Source: CAWBOV01 sp963790525 (GTDB taxonomy: Bacteria > Actinomycetota > Actinomycetes > Mycobacteriales > Jatrophihabitantaceae). Taken from it: a DNA stretch of 64,000 nt. Of the stretch, positions 52,103 to 61,042 are shown in pieces. The position numbers were made by a program, and so were the translations under genes. How positions within the stretch are numbered: position 1 is the first letter of the stretch; each line of letters opens with the position of its first letter. The notes beneath the pieces were generated by a model. It had not been told where the DNA came from, searched no databases, and was given only the letters and a program-made list of their open reading frames with translations. Location: the NCBI GenBank assembly GCA_963790525.1, contig CAWBOV010000005.1:186001-250000 (forward strand). The letters are read 5' to 3'.

Positions 52103-54035
52103 ATGGCGATCCGGACCCCCCGCAGGCGCGCTGCCCGATCCACCGCTGGGCGGTGGCGGTCCCGAGGCGCCGCGCTCGCCGTGGCGGTCGTGACTGCCGC
52201 GCTGCTCGCGGCCGCGGGCTCCGCCGGCGACGGCCTCCGCGTCACCCGCGTCACCCGCGTCACCCGCGGTGCCGGCGCGGCCGGCGGTCGCCGGGCTGTC
52301 CGCGCTCGGACCCGACGTCTACGTCTTCACGCCCAGCATGCCGCAGGCTGCCATCCAGAGCACCGTGGACGCGATCGCCGCCCAGCAGGTTCCGGACCAG
52401 TTCGGCACCCACCGCTACGCCTTGCTGTTCGAACCCGGCACCTACGGCTCGGCGGCGAACCCGCTGGTCTTCCAGGTCGGCTACTACACGCAGGTCGCCG
52501 GTCTGGGGCGCTCGCCGGGCGACGTCGTCATCAACGGCTCGGTGGACGTCTACAACCAGTGCCTGCCGACCACCGACGGCTCGAGCAACTGCATCGCCCT
52601 GGACAACTTCTGGCGGTCGCTGTCCAACCTGACGATCGACGTCAGCGGTGGCACGGGTTGCCAGACCGCCACCGACTTCTGGGCGGTGTCCCAGGCGGCG
52701 CCGATGCGGCGGGTGGACATGAACGGCACCATGTCGCTGATGGACTACTGCTCGGCCGGGCCGCAGTTCGCCAGCGGCGGGTTCATCGCCGACTCGGCGT
52801 TCTCCGGCGGAACGGTCGTCAACGGCTCGCAGCAGCAGTTCCTCGTCCGCAACAGCAGCCTCGACGGCTGGACGAACGGTGTCTGGAACCAGGTGTTCTC
52901 CGGCACGGTCGGCGCACCGGCGCAGAGCTTCTCCGAGACGTCGGGACTGTCCGGCGGCACGGCGCCGTACACGACGCTGGCCACCAGCCCCGTCACGCAG
53001 GAGGAGCCCTACCTCTACACCGGCTCGAACGGGGCCGCGTCGGTGTTCGTCCCCGCAGTCCAGCACGACTCCTCCGGCACGTCCTGGGCAACCGCGCCGA
53101 CACGCGGGACCTCGATCCCGCTGCGGAGGTTCTTCATCGCGACGCCGACCACGCCCGTCGTCGCGATCGATCTCGCGCTCGCTCTCGGGCAGAACCTGAT
53201 CCTGACGCCCGGCGTCTACGACCTCGCGGCGCCGATCGTCGTCAGCCGTCCCGACACGGTGGTCCTCGGGCTCGGCTTCGCCACGCTCGTCCCCCAGCAC
53301 GGCACCGCCGCGCTGATCGTCGCCGGCGTCCCCGGCGCCAAGATCTCCGGGCTGATCATCGACGCGGGGCCGGTCAACTCGCCGGTGCTGATGCAGATCG
53401 GGCTGATCCCGCACCGCGGCGCCCACTCGGCAGCGGACCCGACGCTGGTCCAGGACGTCTTCTTCCGCATCGGCGGTGCCACGGCCGGCAGGGCGAGCAC
53501 CAGCCTCGTCGTCGACAGTTCCGACGTCATCCTGGACGACATCTGGGCGTGGCGCGCGGATCACGGGACGGGAGTCGGCTGGACCTCGAACACCGCCGAC
53601 ACGGGCCTGGTCGTCAACGGTGACGACGTCACCGCCTACGGGCTGTTCGTGGAGCACTACCAGAAGACACAGGTGATCTGGAACGGCCGGCACGGCACCG
53701 ACATCTTCTTCCAGAGCGAGATGCCCTACGACCCACCCGACCAGGCGTCGTGGATGGAGAACGCGACCACGAAGGGCTATCCGTCCGTGCGGATCACCCC
53801 AGCCGTGACCAGCTTCCAGGGCTACGGCATGGGAACGTACTGCTTCTTCGACACGTCCGTCCCGATCGAGGCGACGCGGGCCTACGAGGTGCCGACGACG
53901 GCCGGGGTGCAGCTCCACGACCTGCTCACCCGCTTCCTCAACGGCGTGGGCAGCATCGACCATGTCGTCGACGACACCGGAGCCCCGGTCACGGCGGACT
54001 CCCCCGGGCCGTCGGACGTGGTCAGCTACCCCTGA
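52103..54035 (+). CDS. Secreted right-handed beta-helix protein (one frameshift near the signal peptide)
   Basis: About 640 residues. A basic signal peptide (IRTPRRRAARSTAGRWRSRG then AALAVAVVTAALLAAAG) from ATG 52103 runs into a GCGTCACCC triplet repeat, where one indel near 52220-52240 moves the frame. The mature part begins SALGPDVYVFTPSMPQAAIQ and contains FGTHRYALLFEPGTYGSAAN, VGYYTQVAGLGRSPGDVVIN, WRSLSNLTIDVSGG, ASTSLVVDSSDVILDDIWAW and ADTGLVVNGDDVTAYGLFVE: repeating short strands like a pectate-lyase coil. Homologues are sometimes named adenylyl cyclase, which the sequence does not support. Possibly a polysaccharide-acting enzyme; not shown. Confidence 0.75.
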
Positions 54036-54103
54036 GCGGCGCGCACGGTCGTTTCCGGCGCGCCGGTGGGTTTCCCGAACTGCGGCCCGCGGCGATCCGG
54101 GCC

Positions 54104-54109
54104 TAGGCT
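54104..54109 (+). promoter_or_regulatory. Candidate leaderless -10 box of lipoprotein gene 1
   Basis: TAGGCT, 6 nt before ATG 54116, inside CCTAGGCTCG, which is repeated before the paralogous gene. Confidence 0.55.
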
Positions 54110-54115
54110 CGCAGA

Positions 54116-54940
54116 ATGCGCTTTCCGGCCCGTCGGCCCGTTCCCCTCGCCCTTCTCGCCGCATCGGCCCTCGCCCTGGCGGCGTGCGGCGGCTCCGGCC
54201 ACGGCAAGGGCGGGCTCGGAGTGAGACCCGTACCGAGCGCCTCGAGCGCGACGACATCGACCGGGTCGCCCTTCACCGCGGCCCCCACCCCGACGACCCC
54301 GGTCCCGAGCGCGACGGGCTCACCGACGCCGAGCACCAGCGGCTCGTCGGCACCACCCGCTACCCCGGCACTCCGGGCGATCGTGCTCCAGGCCGCCGAC
54401 CTGCCCAGCACCTGGAAGGGCACGCCCTACCAGGCCGACCCCACGACCGGTTCCGACCAGGCGGCGCTCGTGCGGTGCATCGGCGGGAAGAACACCGGGC
54501 CGGACGAGACCGGTGAAGCCGATTCCGCCGACTTCGACCTCGGCAACGCCACGATCTCCTCCAGCGCGTCGAGCTACCGGTCGGCGTCGGACATCGCCGC
54601 GGACACGGCTCTGCTCAGGAGCTCCAAGGCCTCGGCCTGCTTCGAGTCCCTGACCCGCAAGGAGCTGCCGTCGAGCCTGCCGGCCGGATCGAAGATCGGG
54701 GCCATGAGCTTCGTGTTCTCGGCACCGGCGAAGGGGCTCCCGAGCAGCGTGGTGGCCCAGCTCGCCGCCAGGATCGCCGTCACGGTGCAGGGACAGACCC
54801 TGACCCTGTACACCGACAGCGCCTTCATCGCGCACGGTCTGGTCGAGGCCGAGGTCGACTTCGAGGACGTCGCCACGCACGTGCCCGCCGGCCTGCAGAC
54901 CCGGCTCGTGACCCTCGTCGCCACGCGTTCGGCCCGCTGA
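54116..54940 (+). CDS. Lipoprotein, paralogue 1 of a tandem pair
   Basis: 274 residues. Lipobox LALAACGG after a 20-residue signal (VPLALLAASALALAACGG), so lipid-anchored outside the membrane. A Thr/Ser/Pro linker (about 35-82) leads to a globular domain: AIVLQAADLPSTWKGTPYQA, SDQAALVRCIGGKNTG, ADFDLGNATISSSASSYRSA and a C-terminal half AQLAARIAVTVQGQTLTLYT. Two Cys (CIGG and ACFES) probably form a disulfide. Shares about half of its domain with the next gene, including W-K-G-T-P-Y and Q-A-A-L-V. Function unknown. Probably leaderless. Confidence 0.8.
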   Translation: MRFPARRPVPLALLAASALALAACGGSGHGKGGLGVRPVPSASSATTSTGSPFTAAPTPTTPVPSATGSPTPSTSGSSAPPATPALRAIVLQAADLPSTWKGTPYQADPTTGSDQAALVRCIGGKNTGPDETGEADSADFDLGNATISSSASSYRSASDIAADTALLRSSKASACFESLTRKELPSSLPAGSKIGAMSFVFSAPAKGLPSSVVAQLAARIAVTVQGQTLTLYTDSAFIAHGLVEAEVDFEDVATHVPAGLQTRLVTLVATRSAR

Positions 54941-55025
54941 CGGGTCTACGCCACGCGTCCGTCGTGCGCTCCGCCCGGATGATCGCGCGCCGGACGCTGG
55001 ACCTGCATGGGTGTGCGGCGTGACC

Positions 55026-55031
55026 TAGGCT
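55026..55031 (+). promoter_or_regulatory. Candidate leaderless -10 box of lipoprotein gene 2
   Basis: TAGGCT, 6 nt before ATG 55038, inside the same CCTAGGCTCG block as the paralogue upstream. Confidence 0.55.
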
Positions 55032-55037
55032 CGCGCA

Positions 55038-55808
55038 ATGCGAACCCACCCTTCCGGCGCCGCTCGCATCGGGCTGCTCTGCACCGCCGCCTGCCTGACC
55101 GTCGCCGCCTGCAGCGGGTCGGGGGGCGGAGGATCGGCATCCACCACGCCCACGTCCAGCACGACCTCCACCTCGCCCGCCGCCTCGTCCGCTCCGGCGA
55201 CGACGAAGCCCGCCTCGACGACGCCGTCGGCAGCGTCGCTCGCCGCGATCGTCCTGCACCAGGGCGAGATGCCGGCCGGCTGGAAGGGCACGCCCTACCA
55301 CGCCGACCCGAGTGACAGCGCCGACCAGGCGGCCCTGGTCGCGTGCGTCGGTGGCAGGAACACCGCTCCTGACAAGACCGCAGAGGCCAACTCCGACGAC
55401 TTCACCCTGGCCAACGCCACCATCTCCTCCAACGCGACGGCCTACAAGTCGCAGGCCGACGTGGCCTCGGACGCCGCGCTGCTGAAGAGCCCCAAGCTGC
55501 AGGCCTGCTACCAGACCCTGCTGACACGCGAGCTCAGGACGACGCTGCCGGCGGGCGCGACGATCGACAAGGTCACCTTCAAGCTGCTGCCGCGGACGAC
55601 CGGTGAACCGGCCAATGTCGCCGCGCAGGCTGCCGCGCGCATCAACGTCACGATCAACGGGAAGTCGGTCAAGGTCTACGTCAACGTCGCCTTCATCACC
55701 GGCAAGCTGATCGAGGCCGAGGTCGACTCCGAGAACCTGGGATCGCCGGTGCCGGCGGGGCTGCGGAACAAGCTCGTCGCCCTGGTCGCGATGCGCGCCG
55801 CCGGGTGA
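55038..55808 (+). CDS. Lipoprotein, paralogue 2 of a tandem pair
   Basis: 256 residues. Lipobox LTVAACSG after GAARIGLLCTAAC; Ser/Thr/Pro linker; then AIVLHQGEMPAGWKGTPYHA, SADQAALVACVGGRNTA, FTLANATISSNATAYKSQAD and LQACYQTLLTRELRTTLPAG, ending VPAGLRNKLVALVAMRAAG. The domain aligns along its length with the previous protein, with the two Cys conserved, so the genes arose by tandem duplication. Each keeps its own leaderless promoter. Function unknown; an extracellular binding or sensor role is only a guess. Confidence 0.8.
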   Translation: MRTHPSGAARIGLLCTAACLTVAACSGSGGGGSASTTPTSSTTSTSPAASSAPATTKPASTTPSAASLAAIVLHQGEMPAGWKGTPYHADPSDSADQAALVACVGGRNTAPDKTAEANSDDFTLANATISSNATAYKSQADVASDAALLKSPKLQACYQTLLTRELRTTLPAGATIDKVTFKLLPRTTGEPANVAAQAAARINVTINGKSVKVYVNVAFITGKLIEAEVDSENLGSPVPAGLRNKLVALVAMRAAG

Positions 55809-55841
55809 TCGTCCACCGCTACCGCGTACACAGCCGATGCG

Positions 55842-56978
55842 TCACCACGCTGGGCGCAGGCGACTGATGAGGCGCGCGGTCAGCAGACCGTCGGCCAGGC
55901 CGAAACGGACCAGGTCGTCGAAGGCGCGCTGGTCCGCCGCTGCCGCGCGCATACCGGCATCGATCAGTGCAGGCGAGCGCCCCAGCCGGGCCAGCGCCGT
56001 GGTGTGCCGGAAGTGCCGCCCGAGGCGGGCGCGCATGGCGGAGCGGTAGCGCGCCCCCGCGTCGGCGCCCGTTGACAGCGCGTCGGCCGCGGACCGTCCC
56101 GCGAGGGCACCGGAGGTCACCGCGTAGAAGATTCCCTCACCGGTCAGCGGATTGACCAGTGACTGCGCATCCCCGACGAAGAGCACGCGACCGGACGGGA
56201 TCGGCGGGCGGCCGCTGGACAGCGGGAGCTTGTGCGCGCGGAGGTTCACCGGCGCGGCGTCGAGTTCCGGTAGCAACTCCACCATGCGACCCAACAACTC
56301 CGAGCGGGTCACGGGCGCCCGTCCGAGCAACTCGCCGTAACCCACGTTGGCGCGGCCGTCACCGATCGGGAAACTCCAGGCGTAAGCGGGCCAGCCCTTG
56401 CCCGTCATGGTGATCACCTGGGCGTCGGCGTACGCGCCGGGCACCGGGGCGTACCCGCGGATCGCCAGCGCGGTCCGATCACCCCGGCGCGACCGGACAC
56501 CCAGCGCCCGCCGCAGGACCGATCCCGCCCCGTCGGCGGCGATCACGAACTGGGCGCGGAGAGTGCCGTCGATCACCACACCGTCCGCGTCCACCACGAC
56601 CGCGCGGACGTGGTGCCGGACCACGGACACCCCCTGCGCACGGACGCCGTCGACCAGCCGCGCGTCGAAGATCTCACGCGGGACGACGTGCACCCGCTCA
56701 CGCATGTGCCGGTCGACGACGATGCCCGCCGGCGACCGCAGCAGCAGCCGGCTCAGCTCAGGGGCGCCCGCGAACACCGCGCCCACGTCGAACCCGAGCT
56801 CGGCCAGAACGACGCTGACCTCGTGGGCGATGCCGTCCCCGCACACCTTGTCGCGGGGGAAGTCGGCCTTGTCGACGATCAGCACGCGCGACGCCGGACG
56901 ATGCCGGAGCACCGACATCGCGGCCGCGCAGCCCGCCGGACCACCGCCCACGACGATCACGTCCCAGTCGGTGGTCAC
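55842..56978 (-). CDS. Geranylgeranyl reductase family FAD-dependent oxidoreductase
   Basis: 378 residues, GR2-fold flavoprotein: WDVIVVGGGPAGCAAAMSVL (FAD loop), FPRDKVCGDGI (the K-V-C-G-D-G motif shared with geranylgeranyl reductases), FVIAADGAGSVLRRALG and GRVLFVGDAQSLVNPLTGEG, IFYAVTSGALAGRSAADAL. Members reduce isoprenoid chains (menaquinone, archaeal-type lipids) or act in secondary metabolism. In actinobacteria a homologue saturates the menaquinone side chain, a plausible role here, but there are no menaquinone genes nearby. GTG 56978 is the start, with CAGGAT 6 nt upstream. Confidence 0.85.
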   Translation of the reverse strand: MTTDWDVIVVGGGPAGCAAAMSVLRHRPASRVLIVDKADFPRDKVCGDGIAHEVSVVLAELGFDVGAVFAGAPELSRLLLRSPAGIVVDRHMRERVHVVPREIFDARLVDGVRAQGVSVVRHHVRAVVVDADGVVIDGTLRAQFVIAADGAGSVLRRALGVRSRRGDRTALAIRGYAPVPGAYADAQVITMTGKGWPAYAWSFPIGDGRANVGYGELLGRAPVTRSELLGRMVELLPELDAAPVNLRAHKLPLSSGRPPIPSGRVLFVGDAQSLVNPLTGEGIFYAVTSGALAGRSAADALSTGADAGARYRSAMRARLGRHFRHTTALARLGRSPALIDAGMRAAAADQRAFDDLVRFGLADGLLTARLISRLRPAW

Positions 56979-57029
56979 CGTCCCATCCTGACGGGTCGGC
57001 GGTCCATCCGCCCGGCGGCGGGCAGCGGG

Positions 57030-57986
57030 TCAGGCGAGGTGCCGGAACCGGTTCAGCGCGTCTGTCAGCCGGTCGGGGAACCCGCCACCGCCGTGACCGG
57101 CATCCTCGAGCACCTCCAGCGTGCTGCCCGGCCACGCCCGGTGCAGCTTCCAGGCGATGTCCGGCGGCCCGGAGATGTCGTGACGGCCGTGGATGAGCGC
57201 TGCCGGGATCCCGGCCAGTCGCGGCATGGCGCTCAGGACCTGGCCGTCCACGAGGAAGCACGCATGGCTCCAGTAGTGGGTGACCAGGCGAGCGAATACC
57301 GCGCAGAAGGTCGGATCCGAGAAGCGCGGGTTCGGCTGCCAGCCGGGCATGAGCGAGACGTGGACGTCCTCCCATGCGCACCAGGCCCGCGCGGCTTCAG
57401 CTCTGACGCCGGCGTCCGGGTCGGCGAGCAACCGGCCGTACGCGGCGGCGAGATCACCGTCGCGCTCGGTCACCGGAACGCCCGCCACGAACTCCTCCCA
57501 CTTCCCGGGAAAGATCCGCCCCATGTCGCGGGTGATCCACTCACTCTCGCGTCGTGTCCCCGACGTCACGGCACCGAGCACCATGCCGCGCACCCGGTCG
57601 GGATGGGCCTGCGCGTACACCAACCCCAGGGTCACGCCCCAGGACAGCCCGAACACCACCCAGCGGTCGATGCCGAGGAACTCCCGCAGCGCCTCGATGT
57701 CGGCGACCAGGTGACCGGTCGTGTTGGTGGACAGGTCGACCCACGGCTCGTCGGCGAGCGGGCGGCTCTTCCCGCAGCCGCGCTGGTCGAACTGCACGAA
57801 GCGGTACGCCTGCGGGTCGAAGTACCGCCGCGCGACCGGTCCGCTGCCACCGCCTGGGCCGCCGTGCAGGTGGAGCGCCGGCACGCCGTCGGGGTTGCCA
57901 CTGGTCTCCCAGTACAGGGAGTTGCCGTCGCCGACGTCCAGATGACCGGTGTCATAAGGCTCGCTGGGGGGATAGCGGTCTGTCAT
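57030..57986 (-). CDS. pip: Proline iminopeptidase (alpha/beta hydrolase, S33)
   Basis: Cleaves N-terminal proline from peptides. 318 residues: oxyanion segment LHLHGGPGGGSG, FDQRGCGKSRPLADEPWVDL, nucleophile elbow VVFGLSWGVTLGLVYAQAHP (G-L-S-W-G; Ser near 110), cap region with SEWITRDMGRIFPGKWEEF, Asp in IHGRHDISGP and His in EDAGHGGGG. The motif HGGPG plus GxSWG and D-Q-R-G-x-G-x-S is characteristic of the S33 family. ATG 57986 is used; the frame extends upstream to 58028 without support. It diverges from the beta-propeller gene over a 240-bp region with a strong hairpin. Confidence 0.9.
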   Translation of the reverse strand: MTDRYPPSEPYDTGHLDVGDGNSLYWETSGNPDGVPALHLHGGPGGGSGPVARRYFDPQAYRFVQFDQRGCGKSRPLADEPWVDLSTNTTGHLVADIEALREFLGIDRWVVFGLSWGVTLGLVYAQAHPDRVRGMVLGAVTSGTRRESEWITRDMGRIFPGKWEEFVAGVPVTERDGDLAAAYGRLLADPDAGVRAEAARAWCAWEDVHVSLMPGWQPNPRFSDPTFCAVFARLVTHYWSHACFLVDGQVLSAMPRLAGIPAALIHGRHDISGPPDIAWKLHRAWPGSTLEVLEDAGHGGGGFPDRLTDALNRFRHLA

Positions 57987-58033
57987 GGGATCTCCGACTC
58001 GTGGTTGCGGCCGCGCTGATTCTTCCACCGCGG

Positions 58034-58091
58034 CCTTTCACACGCGGGCGGGCGATCGAGCTCCTGGAACGCCCGTCCGGTGTGAAAGGCG
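58034..58091. repeat. 58-bp imperfect palindrome / strong stem-loop
   Basis: Outer arms GCCTTTCACAC (58034-58044) and GTGTGAAAGGC (58081-58091) are perfect. After one bulged G, inner arms CGGGCGGGCG (58046-58055) and CGCCCGTCCG (58071-58080) pair over 10 bp with one G-T. Loop 15 nt. It lies in the divergent region between pip and the beta-propeller gene. A second small palindrome, CGGACCTACATGGTCCG, is at 58156-58172. Confidence 0.75.
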
Positions 58092-58226
58092 GGATCGGCA
58101 GCCCGAATTGCAGCACCCATCGGCGTCGCCTACATTGATCTTTCGTCTAGAACACCGGACCTACATGGTCCGTGAGGTCGGCAGAGACCTGATCGGCTGA
58201 CGCACGCCAGTCCCCGGGGGATCGCC

Positions 58227-59515
58227 ATGACGTTGCTCCATCGCCCATTCCGCGCGCTCCTCGCCACGGTCGCCGTCACGGTCGGCCTGATCGTCGCGCC
58301 GCTCGTGCCCGCCCAGGCCTCCGGAGGGGCGAGCGTCTCGACCACACCGGCCGCGTTCACGCCCTACCTGCTCAGCGCCGACAGCCAGATCACCCAGCTG
58401 GTGCAGTGCCGGACCATCATGTTCGCCGTCGGCAGCTTCACCCAGATCGCCTCGGCGAATGGCGCTCCGCTCACCCGCGCCAATGCCTTCTCCTTCCACT
58501 CCGACACCGGAGCGGTCACGTCGTGGAACCCCGACGTCAACGGCACCGTCAGCGCCATCGCGGTGAACCCGACGTGCTCGGTGGCCTACCTGGCGGGCAC
58601 GTTCACCAAGATCGGATCCACGGCGGTGACGAACCTCGCCGAGGTCAGCACCACCACCGGACTCGTCACGACCGCCTTCCGCCCGCAGCCCAACGACGCT
58701 GCGCTCACGCTCGCCCTGCACGGCAGCCAGTTGCTCGTGGGCGGGCAGTTCACCTCGATCGGGGGCGCGTCGCGGACCGCCCTGGCGAGCGTCTCCCCCA
58801 CGACCGGCGCCGCGACCTCCTACCTGACCCTGCCGGTGCGGGGCACCATCGCCGGCAACTCGGGCAAGACGCGGATCGCGAAGCTGCGGGTGAGCCCGAA
58901 CGGGACCCGGGCGATGGCGCTCGGGAACTTCAGCACCGTCGGCTCGCAGGTCCGCTCGCAGGCGTTCATGATCGGCCTCGGCCTGTCCGCGACCGTGCTC
59001 GGTGCCTGGTACGCCCCTGCCCTCAACAAGGCCTGCGCGACGAGCCTGCCGTACTACATCCGCTCGGTGGCCTGGTCGCCGGACAACAATCGCGTCTACC
59101 TGGGCGCGACCGGAGACGCGGGAGCATCGATCCTCTGCGACTCGGCCTCGGCGTTCTCCAGCGTCAGCAACCCGAACCTCGCCCCGATCTGGGTCAACAA
59201 GACGGGGTGCGACTCGATCTTCTCCATCGCCGCGGACAGCACGACGGTGTACGTGGGCGGTCACGAGCGCTGGGCCGACAACGCCTACGGCTGTGACAAC
59301 GCCGGCAGCGGCTCGGTCCCCCGGCCCGGCGTGGGCGGCCTGTCGGTGACCAACGGAACCGCGCTGGCGTGGAACCCGACGCGGGACCGGGACTCGGCGC
59401 CGACGACGAACTGCGCACGGCCGACGGGCTCTGGATCGCATCCGACAACTTCTACGACGCCACCCTCTGCGCCGGCATCAACCACCCGGGGATCTGCTTC
59501 TTCCCGAACGGCTGA
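58227..59515 (+). CDS. Secreted delta-60-repeat (DUF5122) beta-propeller protein (one indel)
   Basis: About 428 residues. Signal peptide LLATVAVTVGLIVAPLVPAQ, A-S-G-G. Repeats with the V/L-G-G-x-F-T-x-I/V core: FAVGSFTQIASANGAPLTRA, YLAGTFTKIGSTAVTNLAEV, LVGGQFTSIGGASRTALASV, MALGNFSTVGSQVRSQAFMI, then VYLGATGDAGAS and VYVGGHERWADNAYG. These fit the delta-60/DUF5122 propeller. Near 59395 a G is missing in a G-run; the other frame then gives LGADDELRTADGLWIASDNF and a C-terminus ending FFPNG at 59515. ATG 58227 follows GGGGGAT. Cys are paired-number, suggesting disulfides. Role outside the cell unknown. Confidence 0.78.
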
Positions 59516-59677
59516 CGCGGCTTCGTCCCGCCCGCGTGACGCGAGCCACCGCAACGTTCGGGCGGTGGCCGGTGTCACACAGGTGGTGGGCTGCACGCGG
59601 CCCGCTCCCAGCAGGGCAGACAGCGCCCCTCCCGCCTTCGGCCCGTAGCGAGCGTCCCCATCGACCCGACCTCGCCC

Positions 59678-60313
59678 GTGCCTGTTCCTGGCTGCCATCG
59701 CAGCCGCAGCGGCGCTCACCGTCGTCAGTGCCTGCAGCTCCAGCTCGCCGTCGGCGGCCCCCGGTCCCAGCGCCCCGCCGACGACCACCGCGCCGACGAC
59801 CGCGGCCACGTCACCCACGGCCACCACCACGGCACCGACGGCCACCACGACACCGACGGCCACGGCGACACGGCACCGACGTCGCCGGGGATCCCGAACT
59901 GCACCAACACCGACCTGTCCGTGCGCAGCGCACACACCGAGGGCGGCGACAGCCACTCGGGCGTCGTCGTGGTGTTCACCAACGGCGGGACCGCCCGGTG
60001 CACGCTCACGGGCTATCCGGGCGCCGACGCGCTCGACGCGTCCGGCCGGGTGGTCGCCCGCGCCACCCGCACCCTGAGCGGCTACGAAGGTGGTTGCGGG
60101 TGCAGCGCGCCGGCAGTGGTCAGGCTCGCCCCGGGACAGTCGGCCTCGGCGCTGATCGAGGGCGACAACGGCGGCGGCGACGAGTGCCTGCGCGGACACA
60201 CGCTGCTGGTCACGCCCCCGAACACGACGAGGGCGTATCACGTCCCGTTCGTCGCGTACTCCTGCCATCTGCTGGTGCACCCCACCGTGGCCGGCACCAC
60301 CGGCAAGAAGTAA
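59678..60313 (+). CDS. DUF4232 lipoprotein (frame broken in linker)
   Basis: The C-terminal domain (about 120 residues) is DUF4232: NCTNTDLSVRSAHTEGGDSH, SGVVVVFTNGGTARCTLTGY, LSGYEGGCGCSAPAVVRLAP and YHVPFVAYSCHLLVHPTVAG. In another frame upstream are a signal and lipobox, LFLAAIAAAAALTVVSACSS, with a Thr/Pro/Ala linker (PPTTTAPTTAATSPTATTTA). One indel near 59865-59875 joins them. The start is uncertain because no ATG/GTG is in frame before the lipobox; GTG 59678 needs a further base change. DUF4232 proteins are common actinobacterial cell-surface lipoproteins with no known function. The 162 bp before it (59516-59677) show nothing else. Confidence 0.65.
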   Translation: MPVPGCHRSRSGAHRRQCLQLQLAVGGPRSQRPADDHRADDRGHVTHGHHHGTDGHHDTDGHGDTAPTSPGIPNCTNTDLSVRSAHTEGGDSHSGVVVVFTNGGTARCTLTGYPGADALDASGRVVARATRTLSGYEGGCGCSAPAVVRLAPGQSASALIEGDNGGGDECLRGHTLLVTPPNTTRAYHVPFVAYSCHLLVHPTVAGTTGKK

Positions 60314-60316
60314 CCA

Positions 60317-60787
60317 TCAGCCGTCCAGGCCGCCGGGGAAGCCGGCCTGCCGCCATGCCTCGTAGACGACGATCGCCGCGCAGTTGCCCAGGTTCAGCGA
60401 CCGGCGCCCGGCCAGCATCGGGATGCGGACCCGTTCGGTGACGTGCTCGTCGGCCAGCACCTCCGCGGGCAGGCCGGTCGGCTCCGGGCCGAACAGGAAC
60501 ACGTCGTCGGGGCGGTAGCTGATCTCGGTGTAGAGGACCGACGCATGCGCGGTGAAGGCGAACACCCGCGCGGGCAGCAGCGCCGACCACGCGGCCGGGA
60601 GGTCGGCGTGGACGCTCACCGAGGCCAGGTCGTGGTAGTCGAGCCCGGCACGGCGCAGCTTGGTGTCGCTGAGGTCGAAGCCGAGTGGCCCGATCAGGTG
60701 CAGCTCCGACCCGGTGACCGCGGCGGTCCTGATCGCGTTGCCGGTGTTCGGAGGGATCCTCGGCTCGAAGAACGCGATGCGGAACAC
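60317..60787 (-). CDS. trmL: tRNA (cytidine(34)-2'-O)-methyltransferase
   Basis: SPOUT-class methyltransferase modifying the wobble base of tRNA-Leu, 156 residues: FRIAFFEPRIPPNTGNAIRT, LHLIGPLGFDLSDTKLRRAG, LDYHDLASV, FLFGPEPTGLPAEVL (the G-x-E-x-x-G-L motif of the knot) and RIPMLAGRRSLNLGNCAAIV, VYEAWRQAGFPGG. Length is that of the minimal family. In the usual motif NLSNSAA it reads NLGNCAA. The start is GTG 60787. Between it and the ferredoxin is a perfect 14-bp tandem repeat. It converges on the DUF4232 gene. Confidence 0.93.
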   Translation of the reverse strand: MFRIAFFEPRIPPNTGNAIRTAAVTGSELHLIGPLGFDLSDTKLRRAGLDYHDLASVSVHADLPAAWSALLPARVFAFTAHASVLYTEISYRPDDVFLFGPEPTGLPAEVLADEHVTERVRIPMLAGRRSLNLGNCAAIVVYEAWRQAGFPGGLDG

Positions 60788-60790
60788 CCA

Positions 60791-60818
60791 GCGATCATGT
60801 CAGGGCGATCATGTCAGG
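60791..60818. repeat. Perfect 14-bp tandem repeat
   Basis: GCGATCATGTCAGG occurs twice without a gap (60791-60804 and 60805-60818). The second copy contains the ferredoxin stop codon. Confidence 0.7.
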
Positions 60819-61042
60819 CGCAGCGCCAGTGCCGGGCAGGCCGCGATCGCGCGGCGGACGGCGCGGCCCTCGCGCGGGAGCCGGGACGAGTCGATGATCG
60901 GGAACCCGAACTCGTCCAGGGTGACCGCTTCGGGGAGCAGGGCGGCGCACAGACCGTGGCCGTCGCACCGCGTCCAGTCGATCGCCAATGCCCGCGCGGG
61001 CGTCCCGGCAGGAGCCGCGGCGTGTCTCGTCGGCGCGCTCAT
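60809..61042 (-). CDS. Single-cluster ferredoxin (3Fe-4S type)
   Basis: 77 residues. Cluster ligands: DWTRCDGHGLCAALLPEAVT and AIAACPALALRL, giving C-x5-C...C-P. One Cys fewer than a 4Fe-4S ferredoxin, with the C-x2-H-x2-C arrangement common in 3Fe-4S ferredoxins of P450 systems. Soluble, no signal. ATG 61042 overlaps the NuoF-like stop (ATGA), so it is the last gene of the five-gene redox operon and should take electrons from, or give them to, the NuoF-like protein. Confidence 0.85.
   Translation of the reverse strand: MSAPTRHAAAPAGTPARALAIDWTRCDGHGLCAALLPEAVTLDEFGFPIIDSSRLPREGRAVRRAIAACPALALRLT

Noticed and set aside
52103..54035. Adenylyl cyclase label used for homologues of the beta-helix protein
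   Set aside because: No cyclase catalytic motif is visible; the repeated strands and signal peptide indicate a secreted beta-helix protein.
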